Part shown: positions 43,699-52,559 of the stretch, one piece after another
How positions within the stretch are numbered: position 1 is the first letter of the stretch
How the letters are laid out: each line of letters opens with the position of its first letter
Origin: Clostridia bacterium
GTDB taxonomy: Bacteria > Bacillota > Clostridia > Christensenellales > Aristaeellaceae
Length of the DNA: 60,868 bases
Direction: 5' to 3'
NCBI GenBank assembly: GCA_017501255.1
Contig: JAFVXE010000048.1
Location: 1 to 60,868 of the forward strand
The notes under the pieces: generated by a model
Databases searched by the model: none
What the model saw: the letters and a program-made list of their open reading frames with translations, nothing else
Told to the model about the DNA's origin: nothing
Made by a program: the position numbers and the translations under genes

Positions 43699-46275
43699 GT
43701 GAAAAAGAAGAAATTCATCTGGCGCTTGCTTCCCTGGCTCATTGTGCTGGCTTTGCTGGCTGCGCTGGTGGTATTTGTGGGCATTCCCCTGTTTGCCCCC
43801 GAAGTGCCCCGGGATATCCCTGCGCCCCAGGTTTCTTTCTACGATGGCGACGAGAAGCCTGTAACCATGGAAAACGATGCACTTTTGTTTGAACTGGATC
43901 CCACAACCACCCAGTTCAAGGTGACGGAAAAGGCTTCCGGCCGGGAATGGCTCTCCAATCCCGCTGATGCCGCTTCCGATCCGCTGGCGCTTGCAGCCAA
44001 CAAGGAAATGCTGCAGGCTACCCTGAGCGTTACCTACTCCACGGCCGCTGGTACCGTGGATATGAACAACTTCAAATACTCCATTGAGAACGGCTCCTAT
44101 GCCGTTGCTCCTCAGGAGGATGGCTCCATCCGGGTTGATTATGCCATTGGTAAGATCGAGAAGAATTACATCATTCCCACGGCGATCACCAAGGAACGTT
44201 TCGATACCTTCAAGGCCGAAATGAAGAAATCCACCCAGAAAAAGCTCTCCAGCAACTATACCCTCTACGAGCCCGAAAAGCTGGACTCCAAGAAAAACAA
44301 GGATGAGATCATCGCCATGTACCCCGAAGTGGTCAATCAGGCGCTGTACATCCTCAAGTCCGATACCTCTGAGAACAACAAGGCAAAGATCGAAGGGTAC
44401 TGGGCAGAAGCGGGCTATACCATGGAGGACTATGAGATTGACCAGCAGCTGGTAGCCGGTTCCAAGGACAATTCCGGCGCTGTGTTCAATGTCAGTCTGG
44501 TATACCGTCTGGAAGGCAACGACTTCGTGGTGGAAGTTCCCTACGATTCCATCCGCTATAAGGAAGATTACCCCATCACCTATGTCACCGTCCTACCCAT
44601 GTTTGGTGCAGCCGGTACGGAAGATGAAGGCTTCATGTTCATTCCCGAAGGCGGCGGCGCTCTGATCGAGTTCAACAACGGCAAACTGAACCAGAACAGC
44701 TACTACGCCAATATGTACGGCTGGGACTGGGCTACTCGCCGCAATGAAATGGTTTCTGAAACCCGCTGCTCCTTCCCCGTTTTCGGCATGGCCAAGAATG
44801 GCGGTTCCTTCATTTGTCTGATGGAAGGCGCTACCTCCTATGGCGGTGTAATGGCTGATATCAGCGGCCGCTACAACAGCTACAACTGGATGTGCGCCAA
44901 GTACAACGTACTCCACAGCGACCAGTACAACGTATCCGCCAAAACAGCGCAGCTGGTATATATGTTCGAGCAGGATATGCCCGAGGACACCATCATCCAG
45001 CGCTACCGTTTCCTGGACAGCGACAGCTATGTGGATATGGCCAATGCCTACGGCGAATATCTGCGTACCGCTTCTCCCGAACTGGCTGCTTCCGTCTCTT
45101 CCGAGCAGATGCCCGTGAGCATGGAAATGGTTGGCGCTATCGACAAGACGGTTGTGAAGCTTGGTCTGCCCGTGGATTCCGTGGTGGCTACCACCACTTT
45201 TGATCAGGCACAGCAGATGATCAACGAAATGACCGACAGCGGCATCCAGAACCTGAACGTGCGTTTCAGCGGCTGGGCCAACCGTGGTGTCAATCAGCGG
45301 GTACTGACCAATGTGAAGGTCATCAAGCAGCTGGGCGGCGAGGCAGCCATGAAGAATCTCATCAGCGCTGCCAATGAAAAGAACGTTCCCCTCTTCTTTG
45401 ATGGCGTCAGCTGCTTTGCTTACGACAGCGGCATCTTCCAGGGCTTCATTTCCTTCAGCGATGCAGCCCGCTATACCACCCGCGAACAGGTCAGCTCCTA
45501 TCCTTTCGATATCATTACCTATCAGGAAATGGACTGGACCGATCTGTTCTATCTGGTCAAGCCCGCCAACGCCAAGGAATATTCCACCAACCTGATCAAC
45601 AAGCTCAGTGCGCTGGATGCCCAAGGCGTGGCCTTCCGTGATATCGGCTATATGCTGAGCGCCGACTACAACCCCAAGGATACCGTCACCCGTGAACAGG
45701 TGAAAGCAATGAACGTTGAGACCATGAAGGAAGCCATTGCTGCCGGTCAGAATGTTCTGATCCGTATGGGTAACGACTACGCTGTGCCCTACGCCAGCCT
45801 GATCACGGATATGGATCTGCTGGGCATCAATTATGCGATCATCGATGAGTTCGTGCCCTTCTACCAGATCGCCCTCCACGGCTTGAAGGATTACACCGGT
45901 GAGCCCATCAACCTGGCCAGCGACTCCGTGGAAGAATTCCTGAAGTGCGTGGAATACGGTGCTGGTCTCAACTACACCTTCATGGCCACAGATACCAAGA
46001 TCCTGCAGGATACCCTGCACTCCGGTTTCTATGCGTCCTACTACGATGACTGGAAGGACAGCGCCGTTGCCACCATCACCCGTTACCAGACGGAGATGGA
46101 AGGCCTGAACCAGCAAGCCATCGTGGATCACGAGATGCGTGACAGCGGCGTAGCCGTTACCACCTACGAGGATGGCACCAAGGTGTATGTCAACTACAGC
46201 GAGCGGATGCGCCGTGTGGATGGCGTGACCATTCAGCCCCGTGACTATACTGTGGAAAGGGGGAACGATAAATGA
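43699..46275 (+). CDS. Large membrane-anchored DUF5696-type protein, glycosidase-like
   Basis: An 858-residue protein, GTG start with GGAGGG nine bases upstream. One membrane helix (residues 9-28) anchors a large outer part. The first 400 residues are beta-rich with FMFIPEGGGALIEFNNG, like the mutarotase-like sandwich in front of many glycosidases. The following region reads as a TIM-barrel: VRFSGWANRGVNQ, PLFFDGVSCFAYDSG, GVAFRDIGYMLSADYN, NYAIIDEFVPFYQIALHG. The Asp residues at strand ends could be catalytic, which I infer from position only. It resembles DUF5696 proteins known beside sugar transporters. ATGA overlap with the next permease. Confidence 0.78.
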   Translation: MKKKKFIWRLLPWLIVLALLAALVVFVGIPLFAPEVPRDIPAPQVSFYDGDEKPVTMENDALLFELDPTTTQFKVTEKASGREWLSNPADAASDPLALAANKEMLQATLSVTYSTAAGTVDMNNFKYSIENGSYAVAPQEDGSIRVDYAIGKIEKNYIIPTAITKERFDTFKAEMKKSTQKKLSSNYTLYEPEKLDSKKNKDEIIAMYPEVVNQALYILKSDTSENNKAKIEGYWAEAGYTMEDYEIDQQLVAGSKDNSGAVFNVSLVYRLEGNDFVVEVPYDSIRYKEDYPITYVTVLPMFGAAGTEDEGFMFIPEGGGALIEFNNGKLNQNSYYANMYGWDWATRRNEMVSETRCSFPVFGMAKNGGSFICLMEGATSYGGVMADISGRYNSYNWMCAKYNVLHSDQYNVSAKTAQLVYMFEQDMPEDTIIQRYRFLDSDSYVDMANAYGEYLRTASPELAASVSSEQMPVSMEMVGAIDKTVVKLGLPVDSVVATTTFDQAQQMINEMTDSGIQNLNVRFSGWANRGVNQRVLTNVKVIKQLGGEAAMKNLISAANEKNVPLFFDGVSCFAYDSGIFQGFISFSDAARYTTREQVSSYPFDIITYQEMDWTDLFYLVKPANAKEYSTNLINKLSALDAQGVAFRDIGYMLSADYNPKDTVTREQVKAMNVETMKEAIAAGQNVLIRMGNDYAVPYASLITDMDLLGINYAIIDEFVPFYQIALHGLKDYTGEPINLASDSVEEFLKCVEYGAGLNYTFMATDTKILQDTLHSGFYASYYDDWKDSAVATITRYQTEMEGLNQQAIVDHEMRDSGVAVTTYEDGTKVYVNYSERMRRVDGVTIQPRDYTVERGNDK

Positions 46276-47252
46276 GCAAGCAGCTCAAAGCGCTCAATGA
46301 GCACTGGTACAGTCCGTTGTTGGAAGGCGTGCAGACCTACATTCCCGGCAACGCAACCTACAAAACCATGCGTGCACGCAGCGCCCGCATCGGTACGATG
46401 TTTATCCTTCCCTTCATCATTGGCTTTTTGCTGTTCATGGCCAAGCCCATGGTGGAAAGCCTCATCATGAGTTTCAACGATGTTACGTTGGTACCCGGTC
46501 AGGGCTACGAACAGACCTATGTAGGCCTGAACAACTACAAGCACGCTTTGACTGTTGACCCTGAGTACAACAAGTTCCTGGTGGAAGAAGTGGGCCAGAT
46601 GGCTATCAACACCATCGCCACGCTGGTAATGAGCTTCGTGGTGGCCGTTATCCTCAACCAGGAATTCAAGGGCCGCACCCTGTGCCGTGCCATCTTCTTC
46701 CTGCCCGTCATCCTGTCCAGCGGCGTTCTGCCCGGCATTGAGCATCAGAACGAGTTCTACGACATGATGGCCGGTATGGCTGAACAACTGGGCGAATCCG
46801 GCGTTGACCTGTCTACGACGCTGCAGAATCTGCTTTCCCTTTCCGGCGTGGGCGGCCAGGTATTCGATGTGGTTTTCCAGATGATCGACTCCATCTACGA
46901 TATCGTGATGGCATCCGGTATCCAGATCATCGTTTTCCTGAGCGGTCTGCAGTCCATCTCCCCCTCCCTGTATGAAGCGGCGGACGTGGAAGGCTGCTCT
47001 GCCTGGGAATCCTTCTGGAAGATTACCTTCCCCATGGTCAGCCCCCTGCTGCTGGTCAACTGCATTTACACCATCATCGACTTCTTCATGAAGAACGACA
47101 ACCGTGTAATGGAGCTGATCTATCAGATCACCTATCAGGACTTCAAGTTCGGCATCTCTGCTGCCATGAGCTGGATCTACTTCGCCATCGCTCTTGCCTT
47201 CATCGGCATTGGTGCATTCATCATCTCAAAGGCGGTGAAGTCTTATGAGTAA
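46272..47252 (+). CDS. Carbohydrate ABC permease (second pair, MalF type)
   Basis: A 326-residue permease with six helices. A longer than usual outer loop (about residues 155-195, with HQNEFYDMMAGMAEQLGESG) lies between helices 3 and 4. EAA loop: YEAADVEGCSAWESFWKITFP. Its ATG overlaps the preceding stop and it overlaps the next permease by eight bases, so the pair is made together. Such LplB/YtcP-like permeases work with large binding proteins. Confidence 0.92.
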   Translation: MSKQLKALNEHWYSPLLEGVQTYIPGNATYKTMRARSARIGTMFILPFIIGFLLFMAKPMVESLIMSFNDVTLVPGQGYEQTYVGLNNYKHALTVDPEYNKFLVEEVGQMAINTIATLVMSFVVAVILNQEFKGRTLCRAIFFLPVILSSGVLPGIEHQNEFYDMMAGMAEQLGESGVDLSTTLQNLLSLSGVGGQVFDVVFQMIDSIYDIVMASGIQIIVFLSGLQSISPSLYEAADVEGCSAWESFWKITFPMVSPLLLVNCIYTIIDFFMKNDNRVMELIYQITYQDFKFGISAAMSWIYFAIALAFIGIGAFIISKAVKSYE

Positions 47253-48255
47253 GAGCAAAACTGTCCATATCGGTTCCAATGCCAGCTTCTGGGAGCGCAA
47301 CCGGCGCAGCGGTGGTTATCTGCTGCGGCACACCCTGAGCAAGAAAATCGTTTCGATTGGCCGTGCGCTGCTGATGTTCGGTTTGTGCTTCATGATCATT
47401 CAGCCGCTGCTGATCCGTTTCTCCACCGGTCTGATGCAGGAGCCTGACCTGTACGATTCCACCATCGTGCTGGTGCCCCGCCACTTGACGCTGGATAACT
47501 ACCGCATCGTCGGCGAACTGACGGATATGCCCCGTTCCATGCTGAATACGCTGTGGACGTCGCTGCTGGTATCAGTGCTGCAGGTGGTCAGCTGTACGCT
47601 GGTTGCCTACGGTTTTGCCCGGTATGAGTTCCCGCTGAAGAAATTCTGGTTTGCCTGCGTGGTCATGCTGATCATCGTGCCACCCCAGACCATCCAGACT
47701 TCCCTGTACATGAGCTTTGCCAACTTTGATATCTTTGGCATCTTCAAAGCGACCACAGGCAAAACCGTCAATCTGCGTACTTCCATCCTCCCCTACGCCC
47801 TGATGAGTCTGACCTGTATGGGCCTGAAAAACGGTCTGTACATCTACATTCTGCGTCAGTATTTCAAAGGCGTGCCCAAGAGCCTGGAAGAGGCAGCTTT
47901 CGTGGATGGCTGCGGCACCCTTCATACCTTTGCCCGCATCATGCTGCCCGACGCTATGCCCACTATCGCCAGCTGCTTCCTGTTCAGCTTTGTATGGCAG
48001 TGGACGGACGTGTTCTACACCCGTAACTTCCTTGGCAGCTATTCCATCTACTCCAATCAGCTGTCTTCCATCGTCAGCCGCATGAGCCGCTACTTTGCGC
48101 AGGGTGCTGGACAGGCGGTCATCGTGCCTAACGGCCGTCAGCAGCAGCTGATCTCCATCGGCGTGCTGATCTGCTGTGTGCCGCTGATCATCCTGTATTG
48201 CTTCACTCAGAAAACCTTTGTGAAGAGCCTTGTGATGACCGGCAGCAAGGAATAA
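47245..48255 (+). CDS. Carbohydrate ABC permease (second pair, MalG type)
   Basis: A 336-residue permease with a 30-residue basic cytoplasmic start and six helices. EAA loop: LEEAAFVDGCGTLHTFARIMLP. Partner of the preceding permease; together they probably serve the binding protein encoded next. No ATP-binding gene follows. Confidence 0.92.
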   Translation: MSKSKTVHIGSNASFWERNRRSGGYLLRHTLSKKIVSIGRALLMFGLCFMIIQPLLIRFSTGLMQEPDLYDSTIVLVPRHLTLDNYRIVGELTDMPRSMLNTLWTSLLVSVLQVVSCTLVAYGFARYEFPLKKFWFACVVMLIIVPPQTIQTSLYMSFANFDIFGIFKATTGKTVNLRTSILPYALMSLTCMGLKNGLYIYILRQYFKGVPKSLEEAAFVDGCGTLHTFARIMLPDAMPTIASCFLFSFVWQWTDVFYTRNFLGSYSIYSNQLSSIVSRMSRYFAQGAGQAVIVPNGRQQQLISIGVLICCVPLIILYCFTQKTFVKSLVMTGSKE

Positions 48256-48261
48256 GACAGC

Positions 48262-48291
48262 ATAAAGATGCACAGATGATACAATCTTTAT
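48262..48291. repeat. Inverted repeat upstream of the second SBP promoter
   Basis: ATAAAGAT and ATCTTTAT, 14 bases apart, end two bases before the -35. It might be a regulator site or a weak stem at the end of the upstream transcript. Confidence 0.5.
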
Positions 48292-48292
48292 C

Positions 48293-48321
48293 TTGTCAGT
48301 AGGACAAAAGTGTTGTATAAT
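48293..48321 (+). promoter_or_regulatory. Internal promoter for the second binding protein
   Basis: TTGTCA (48293-48298), 17-base spacer, TATAAT (48316-48321). It would raise binding protein above permease levels, as ABC importers need. Confidence 0.85.
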
Positions 48322-48423
48322 GAGTGCATCACCTGCCGAACATGGCAAAAATTCCATTGAAACTGTATGGTGTGTCTGCGTTTCTAACAGCGCCCATATA
48401 GAAATAAAAAGGAGGAACCCAAC

Positions 48424-49776
48424 ATGAAGAAACTGGTTGCCCTGCTTCTGGCTGTCATGATGCTGTCCGTCAGCGTTCTGGCTCTGGCTGAAGCTCCCGA
48501 AGGCTATCCCGAGGTCGTGGCCGAAATGGTTCAGGCCGAACCCCTCACCATCACCATTTATGACTACTGGTCTGGCGACGGCGCCCGCGCTGCCGAACCC
48601 ACCGAAGAACAGCAGGCTCAGTATGACTACCGCAATTGGATCGAAGCTACCTACAATGTGAAGGTTCAGCAGATGCAGGGCGGCGACTGGGGCACCTGCG
48701 CTGAAGAAATGATCAACTTCACCTCCGCTCCCGATGGCAGCCTGCGCGCTTACATCATCGAGCCCGGTAAGGTTGGCTCTCTGGTCGCCAACGGCGTTGC
48801 CGCTTCCTGGGGCGACTACGATTTCTCCGCTGAAAAGTGGAACACCTTCACCCTGAACGCCTGGAAGATCGGCGAAGACATCTACGGCGTTTCCACCGGC
48901 GCTACCGAGCCCCGTGGCTGCGTGTACTTCAACAAGCGCCTCCTGGAGGAAGCTGGCATCGATTGGAATACCATCTATGACATGCAGGCTGAAGGCACCT
49001 GGACCTGGTCCGCTTGGGAAGAGCTGCTGAAGGCTACCACCAAGGACCTGGATAACGATGGCGTTATCGACACCTACGGCGTGAGCGGCTCCGGCGACGA
49101 TATGTACGTCCTGGCCGTGTTCGGCAACGGCGGCTCCTTCTTCGACTATGACGCCGAAGGCAAGCTGCAGCCCACCATGAACAGCAACGAGACCATCGAG
49201 GCTCTCAACTGGGGCAAGACCATCCAGGCCAACTACTGGATGCACACTCCCGCTGAGGCCAACTGGGACTGGTACAAAGAAGCCTGGAAGGCCGGTCAGT
49301 TCGCCTTCTACGTATACCAGACCTACGGCGGCTACAACGACAACAGCGAAATGGCCGACATGGAAGACGAGTGGGGCTGCGTTGCTTTCCCCAAGCCTGA
49401 CAAGGAAGGCGCCAAGTACCTGCACGTTGCTTCTGAGAACACCACTCTGATCCCCAATGTCTACACCGCCGAGCAGATCAAGACCATCGCTTTCTTCTAT
49501 GATCTGTGGACCAACCCCACTCCCGGCTACGACGATGAGGACGCCTGGATTGGCAACAAGTACAACTACACCGACGAGCGCGCTGTGGATGAAACCTACG
49601 CTATGCTCCGCCAGGGCGAATATGCCGTTGACAACAAGGTTGTCTATCTGGGCACCCAGAACGACATCCTGGGCAACAGCCTGCTGTGGCAGCTGGCCGG
49701 CGGCGACGTCAACGCTCTGATCGAAGCTGGCATGCCCGCTTGGCAGGCCGCTTGCGACACCTTCAACGCCAAGTAA
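48424..49776 (+). CDS. Extracellular carbohydrate-binding protein (family 1)
   Basis: A 450-residue exported protein. Signal peptide to about residue 22 (VLALA), no lipobox. The mature part is acidic and rich in Trp and Tyr (TITIYDYWSGDG, EGTWTWSAWEELL, YWMHTPAEANWDWY), good for stacking on sugars, and has a DLDNDGVIDTYGVSG loop resembling a calcium site. Codon use is that of a highly expressed gene. It has its own promoter and terminator and closes the transporter locus. AAGGAGG eight bases before the ATG. Confidence 0.92.
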   Translation: MKKLVALLLAVMMLSVSVLALAEAPEGYPEVVAEMVQAEPLTITIYDYWSGDGARAAEPTEEQQAQYDYRNWIEATYNVKVQQMQGGDWGTCAEEMINFTSAPDGSLRAYIIEPGKVGSLVANGVAASWGDYDFSAEKWNTFTLNAWKIGEDIYGVSTGATEPRGCVYFNKRLLEEAGIDWNTIYDMQAEGTWTWSAWEELLKATTKDLDNDGVIDTYGVSGSGDDMYVLAVFGNGGSFFDYDAEGKLQPTMNSNETIEALNWGKTIQANYWMHTPAEANWDWYKEAWKAGQFAFYVYQTYGGYNDNSEMADMEDEWGCVAFPKPDKEGAKYLHVASENTTLIPNVYTAEQIKTIAFFYDLWTNPTPGYDDEDAWIGNKYNYTDERAVDETYAMLRQGEYAVDNKVVYLGTQNDILGNSLLWQLAGGDVNALIEAGMPAWQAACDTFNAK

Positions 49777-49824
49777 TTGACGGTTGAAACGTTGCGTGAA
49801 AGCAAAACCGGTTTAGGCCGGATG

Positions 49825-49853
49825 GGAGGAACGGGAAACCGTTCCTCCTTTTT
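49825..49853 (+). terminator. Terminator of the transporter locus
   Basis: GGAGGAACGG-GAAA-CCGTTCCTCC (10 bp, GNRA loop) followed by five T. Confidence 0.95.
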
Positions 49854-49889
49854 CTGTCCCCTCTCTCATGCTTTTGGGGAGAACACGAA

Positions 49890-49927
49890 CAAGCCCCTGT
49901 GCTGCGCTGCGACAGTACAGGGGCTTG
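49890..49927 (-). terminator. Terminator of the flavodiiron gene
   Basis: An 11-bp stem (CAAGCCCCTGT with ACAGGGGCTTG) around a 16-base loop, after the minus-strand stop at 49949. Confidence 0.8.
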
Positions 49928-49948
49928 ATTGACTTGTGAAGGCAGGTG

Positions 49949-51097
49949 TTATGCCATTTGCTGAGCCAGCTGATGAATCGCCTGCCGGTTTTCCTCGTTC
50001 ATGGCAGAACGGATGGTGATCACATTTTCAAGCACCGTCAGGTTTTTGCAGCCTTCCAGCATGGTACGCATCACCTTGGCGGCATTGGGCGCCCAGGTGC
50101 CGTTCTCCATCAAGGCTACAGTGCGATTCTGATAATTGCGCTCCGTCAGATGATGGATAAAGGTCTTCATAAAGGGGAACACATCGTTGTTATAGGTGGA
50201 GGCAGCCAGCACAAGCTTGGAATAGCGGAAGGCATCCTCCACAGCTTCCGCCTGGTCGCAGCGAGCCAGGTCGTGCAGAGCAACTTTGCAGCCCTGTTGT
50301 TCCAGTGTTTCCGCCAGCAGACGGGCCGCCTTGCCGGTATTGCCGTAAATGGAGGCATAGGCAATGGTGACGCCCTCATCCTCGGGGGTGTAGGTTGTCC
50401 ACAGCTGATACTTGCCGATATAGTAGCCCAGATTTTCGCTGAGCACAGGCCCGTGCAGGGGGCAAATGGTCTGAATATCCAGCCCGGCTGCCTTTTTCAG
50501 CAAGGCCTGCGCCTGTGCGCCATACTTGCCCACAATGCCGAAATAATAGCGGCGGGCTTCACAAGCCCAATCCTCATCCACATCCAGCGCACCGAATTTG
50601 CCAAAGGCATCCGCAGAAAACAGCACCTTTTCGCTGCTTTCATAGGTGACAAGAACTTCGGGCCAGTGAACCATGGGGGCGGTCACAAAGGTCAGGGTAT
50701 GCTCGCCAAGGGACAGGGAACTCCCCTCCCCCACCACCATGCGGCGATCTTCGAACTCCTGGCCAAAGAACTGCTTCATCATAGCAAAAGCCTTGGCAGA
50801 AGCTACCACCGTGGTCTGGGGATATGCCGTCAGCAGCTTGGCAACACTGCCGGAATGATCCGGCTCCATATGCTGCACCACCAAATAATCCAGCGGGCGC
50901 TGGCCCAGCTCGCTGCGCAGGTTGTTCAGCCATTCATCAAAAAAGCGGCTGTCCACCGTATCCATCACGGCAGTCTTTTCATCCAGAATCACGTAGGAAT
51001 TATACGCCATGCCATTAGGAACAACATACTGCCCCTCAAACAGGTCAATCTCATGATCATTCACGCCAATATAGCGGATTTTTTCGGAAATGTACAT
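49949..51097 (-). CDS. A-type flavodiiron protein
   Basis: A 382-residue FprA-type protein that reduces O2 to water (or NO) in anaerobes. The metallo-beta-lactamase half has the diiron ligands in HMEPDHSG, APMVHWPEV, SADAFGKFG and CPLHGPV; the flavodoxin half starts VTIAYASIYGNTGKAA, binding FMN. No rubredoxin domain is fused. It sits next to a flavin reductase gene and a MarR regulator, suggesting a shared oxidative-stress role. The leader holds a small CCCGC/GCGGG stem. Confidence 0.95.
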   Translation of the reverse strand: MYISEKIRYIGVNDHEIDLFEGQYVVPNGMAYNSYVILDEKTAVMDTVDSRFFDEWLNNLRSELGQRPLDYLVVQHMEPDHSGSVAKLLTAYPQTTVVASAKAFAMMKQFFGQEFEDRRMVVGEGSSLSLGEHTLTFVTAPMVHWPEVLVTYESSEKVLFSADAFGKFGALDVDEDWACEARRYYFGIVGKYGAQAQALLKKAAGLDIQTICPLHGPVLSENLGYYIGKYQLWTTYTPEDEGVTIAYASIYGNTGKAARLLAETLEQQGCKVALHDLARCDQAEAVEDAFRYSKLVLAASTYNNDVFPFMKTFIHHLTERNYQNRTVALMENGTWAPNAAKVMRTMLEGCKNLTVLENVITIRSAMNEENRQAIHQLAQQMA

Positions 51098-51141
51098 ACA
51101 CTGTCTCCTTTGCTGCTCCCGCCTTTGCGGGGATTCGCCTT

Positions 51142-51170
51142 ATGATATCATGTTCTTCGCAGCAAAACAA
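51142..51170 (-). promoter_or_regulatory. Promoter of the flavodiiron gene
   Basis: Minus-strand TTGTTT (51165-51170), 17-base spacer, TATCAT (51142-51147) preceded by TG; ATGATATCAT (51142-51151) is a perfect palindrome over the -10. Confidence 0.6.
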
Positions 51171-51189
51171 TAGCCGGTTGTTGACAATC

Positions 51190-51807
51190 TTAATTGCCCA
51201 TGGCTGCCGCGCCGATCTCCACATCCGGCTTGATTTCTTTGGCGCGCTCATTCCATTTTCCAAGATAACGGCCATCCCAGCTCCAGTAGTTGTCCACATG
51301 GCTGGTACGCACAGCCGCCACTTTTTCCAGCAATTCCTGATCGCTGTATGCGCTGCTCACCAATGCCTCATCCTTCAGGGTGTTGCGGATATGGCAGATA
51401 AAAACAGTGCCATCCTCCTGATTGGTGGCAATCTCCTGAGCCACTTCCAGTTCGAAGCACAGCGGACAATCCACAAGCACAGGAACATCCAGCTTTGGGC
51501 TGGCTTCCCAGTCAACAGGAACCGTCATTTTGTCAGCATCCCGACCATCTGCTGTGCCGAAATAATCCGCCAGGGGCAGGTTGCTTTCCGTTACCAGATT
51601 GGCTGAAAACACCTTGCTGCGACGGATATTCTCAAGGGTTCGCTTGGTGCTGCCAATGGCGCAGATCACTCCCAGCTGATCCAGCCAGCAATAGCTGAAC
51701 CAGCAGAACAGGCCAAAATCAGGCGTGGTATCTTCATTGCGGGTGCCGTAGACAAACAGCGTCTGGGGGCAGAAATCATTGGTGGCGGCTACGGAAACTT
51801 TACTCAT
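51190..51807 (-). CDS. Flavin reductase-like FMN-binding protein
   Basis: A 205-residue split-barrel flavoprotein of the flavin reductase-like family. CPQTLFVYGTRNEDTTPDFGLFC at the start is close to the NfoR/high-temperature FMN-binding type, followed by TKRTLENIRRSKVFSANLV, typical of the fold. It probably reduces FMN or a quinone-like compound with NAD(P)H. The ATG lies eight bases inside the MarR gene end, with AAGGAG before it, so the MarR protein likely controls it. Confidence 0.85.
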   Translation of the reverse strand: MSKVSVAATNDFCPQTLFVYGTRNEDTTPDFGLFCWFSYCWLDQLGVICAIGSTKRTLENIRRSKVFSANLVTESNLPLADYFGTADGRDADKMTVPVDWEASPKLDVPVLVDCPLCFELEVAQEIATNQEDGTVFICHIRNTLKDEALVSSAYSDQELLEKVAAVRTSHVDNYWSWDGRYLGKWNERAKEIKPDVEIGAAAMGN

Positions 51808-52255
51808 GGTTCTTCTCTCCTTCCAGATTATCCAGAATGCGTTGCAAATAGCCTTCCAACTGCTGTATTTCAACACCAGTAAAGCCTTGATAGTAGCACT
51901 CGTTCATTTGTTGTGAAATACGATCGTAATCGGCTTGCAAGGCCCTTGCGTTATCCGTGAGACAGATCAGTTGTGCACGGCGATCATTGGGGGCTGGTAC
52001 CCTCTTGATGAGCCCGCTGGCCTCCATGCGGTCCAGCATAGAGGTAAGGGTGGTATTGGCCAGACTGGTCTGGGCCGACAGCTGGCTGATGGTAATATGA
52101 TCCTGCTGCCACAGCACATACAGAATGCGTCCCTGTGCGCCATTGAAGGCATCGATATCCGCTTCTGCCAGCATACGGTCAAACAGGCGAGTGCCAACCT
52201 GTTTGATGCGGGAAATCAGAAAACCACCTTGAGTTTGCGTTTGAATCACCTCCAT
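51800..52255 (-). CDS. MarR-family transcriptional regulator
   Basis: A 151-residue winged-helix regulator. FNGAQGRILYVLWQQD, ISQLSAQTSLANTTLTSMLDRMEASGLIKR (helix-turn-helix) and PNDRRAQLICLTDNAR (wing) are clear. It probably represses its own gene and the flavin reductase behind it. The chosen ATG at 52255 has no ribosome site upstream; transcription from the promoter at 52272-52300 would start only about ten bases before it, so translation is near-leaderless. Confidence 0.88.
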   Translation of the reverse strand: MEVIQTQTQGGFLISRIKQVGTRLFDRMLAEADIDAFNGAQGRILYVLWQQDHITISQLSAQTSLANTTLTSMLDRMEASGLIKRVPAPNDRRAQLICLTDNARALQADYDRISQQMNECYYQGFTGVEIQQLEGYLQRILDNLEGEKNHE

Positions 52256-52262
52256 GTTTATT

Positions 52263-52300
52263 CTATATAATATATTACTATATAGGAATATAAATGTCAA
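52263..52300 (-). promoter_or_regulatory. MarR promoter with operator-like repeat
   Basis: Minus-strand TTGACA (52295-52300), 17-base spacer, TAATAT (52272-52277). CTATATA (52263-52269) and TATATAG (52279-52285) form an inverted repeat right over the -10, a good site for autorepression. Confidence 0.7.
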
Positions 52301-52340
52301 GAAAAAGAAACAACCGTAACCAATTCGTTACGGTTGCCTC

Positions 52341-52431
52341 TGGCGGAGAAGGAGGGATTTGAACCCTCGCTGCACTTTCGCACACTACTCCCTTAGCAGG
52401 GGAGCCCCTTCGGCCACTTGGGTACTTCTCC
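52341..52431 (-). tRNA. tRNA-Ser (anticodon GCU)
   Basis: A class II tRNA of 91 bases with encoded CCA. Acceptor GGAGAAG pairs with CTTCTCC; the anticodon loop CTGCTAA between CTCCC and GGGAG gives GCU, reading AGC/AGU; a long variable arm is present, as in serine tRNAs; T loop GTTCAAATC. Confidence 0.97.
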
Positions 52432-52470
52432 ATGTGGACGGCCTGTATGCCCTTGCTTCCAAAAAGAAGC

Positions 52471-52559
52471 TGGCGGAGAGAGAGGGATTCGAACCCCCGG
52501 TACCTTTCGGTATCACTGGTTTTCAAGACCAGCGCCATCAACCGCTCGGCCATCTCTCC
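52471..52559 (-). tRNA. tRNA-Ser (anticodon UGA)
   Basis: A class II tRNA of 89 bases with encoded CCA. Acceptor GGAGAGA pairs with TCTCTCC; the anticodon loop CTTGAAA between CTGGT and ACCAG gives UGA, reading UCA and other UCN codons; variable arm GATACCGAAAGGTACC; T loop GTTCGAATC. Confidence 0.97.

Noticed and set aside
52278..52553. A minus-strand open frame across the two serine tRNA genes
   Set aside because: Its sequence is mostly tRNA read as protein, a well-known false call.
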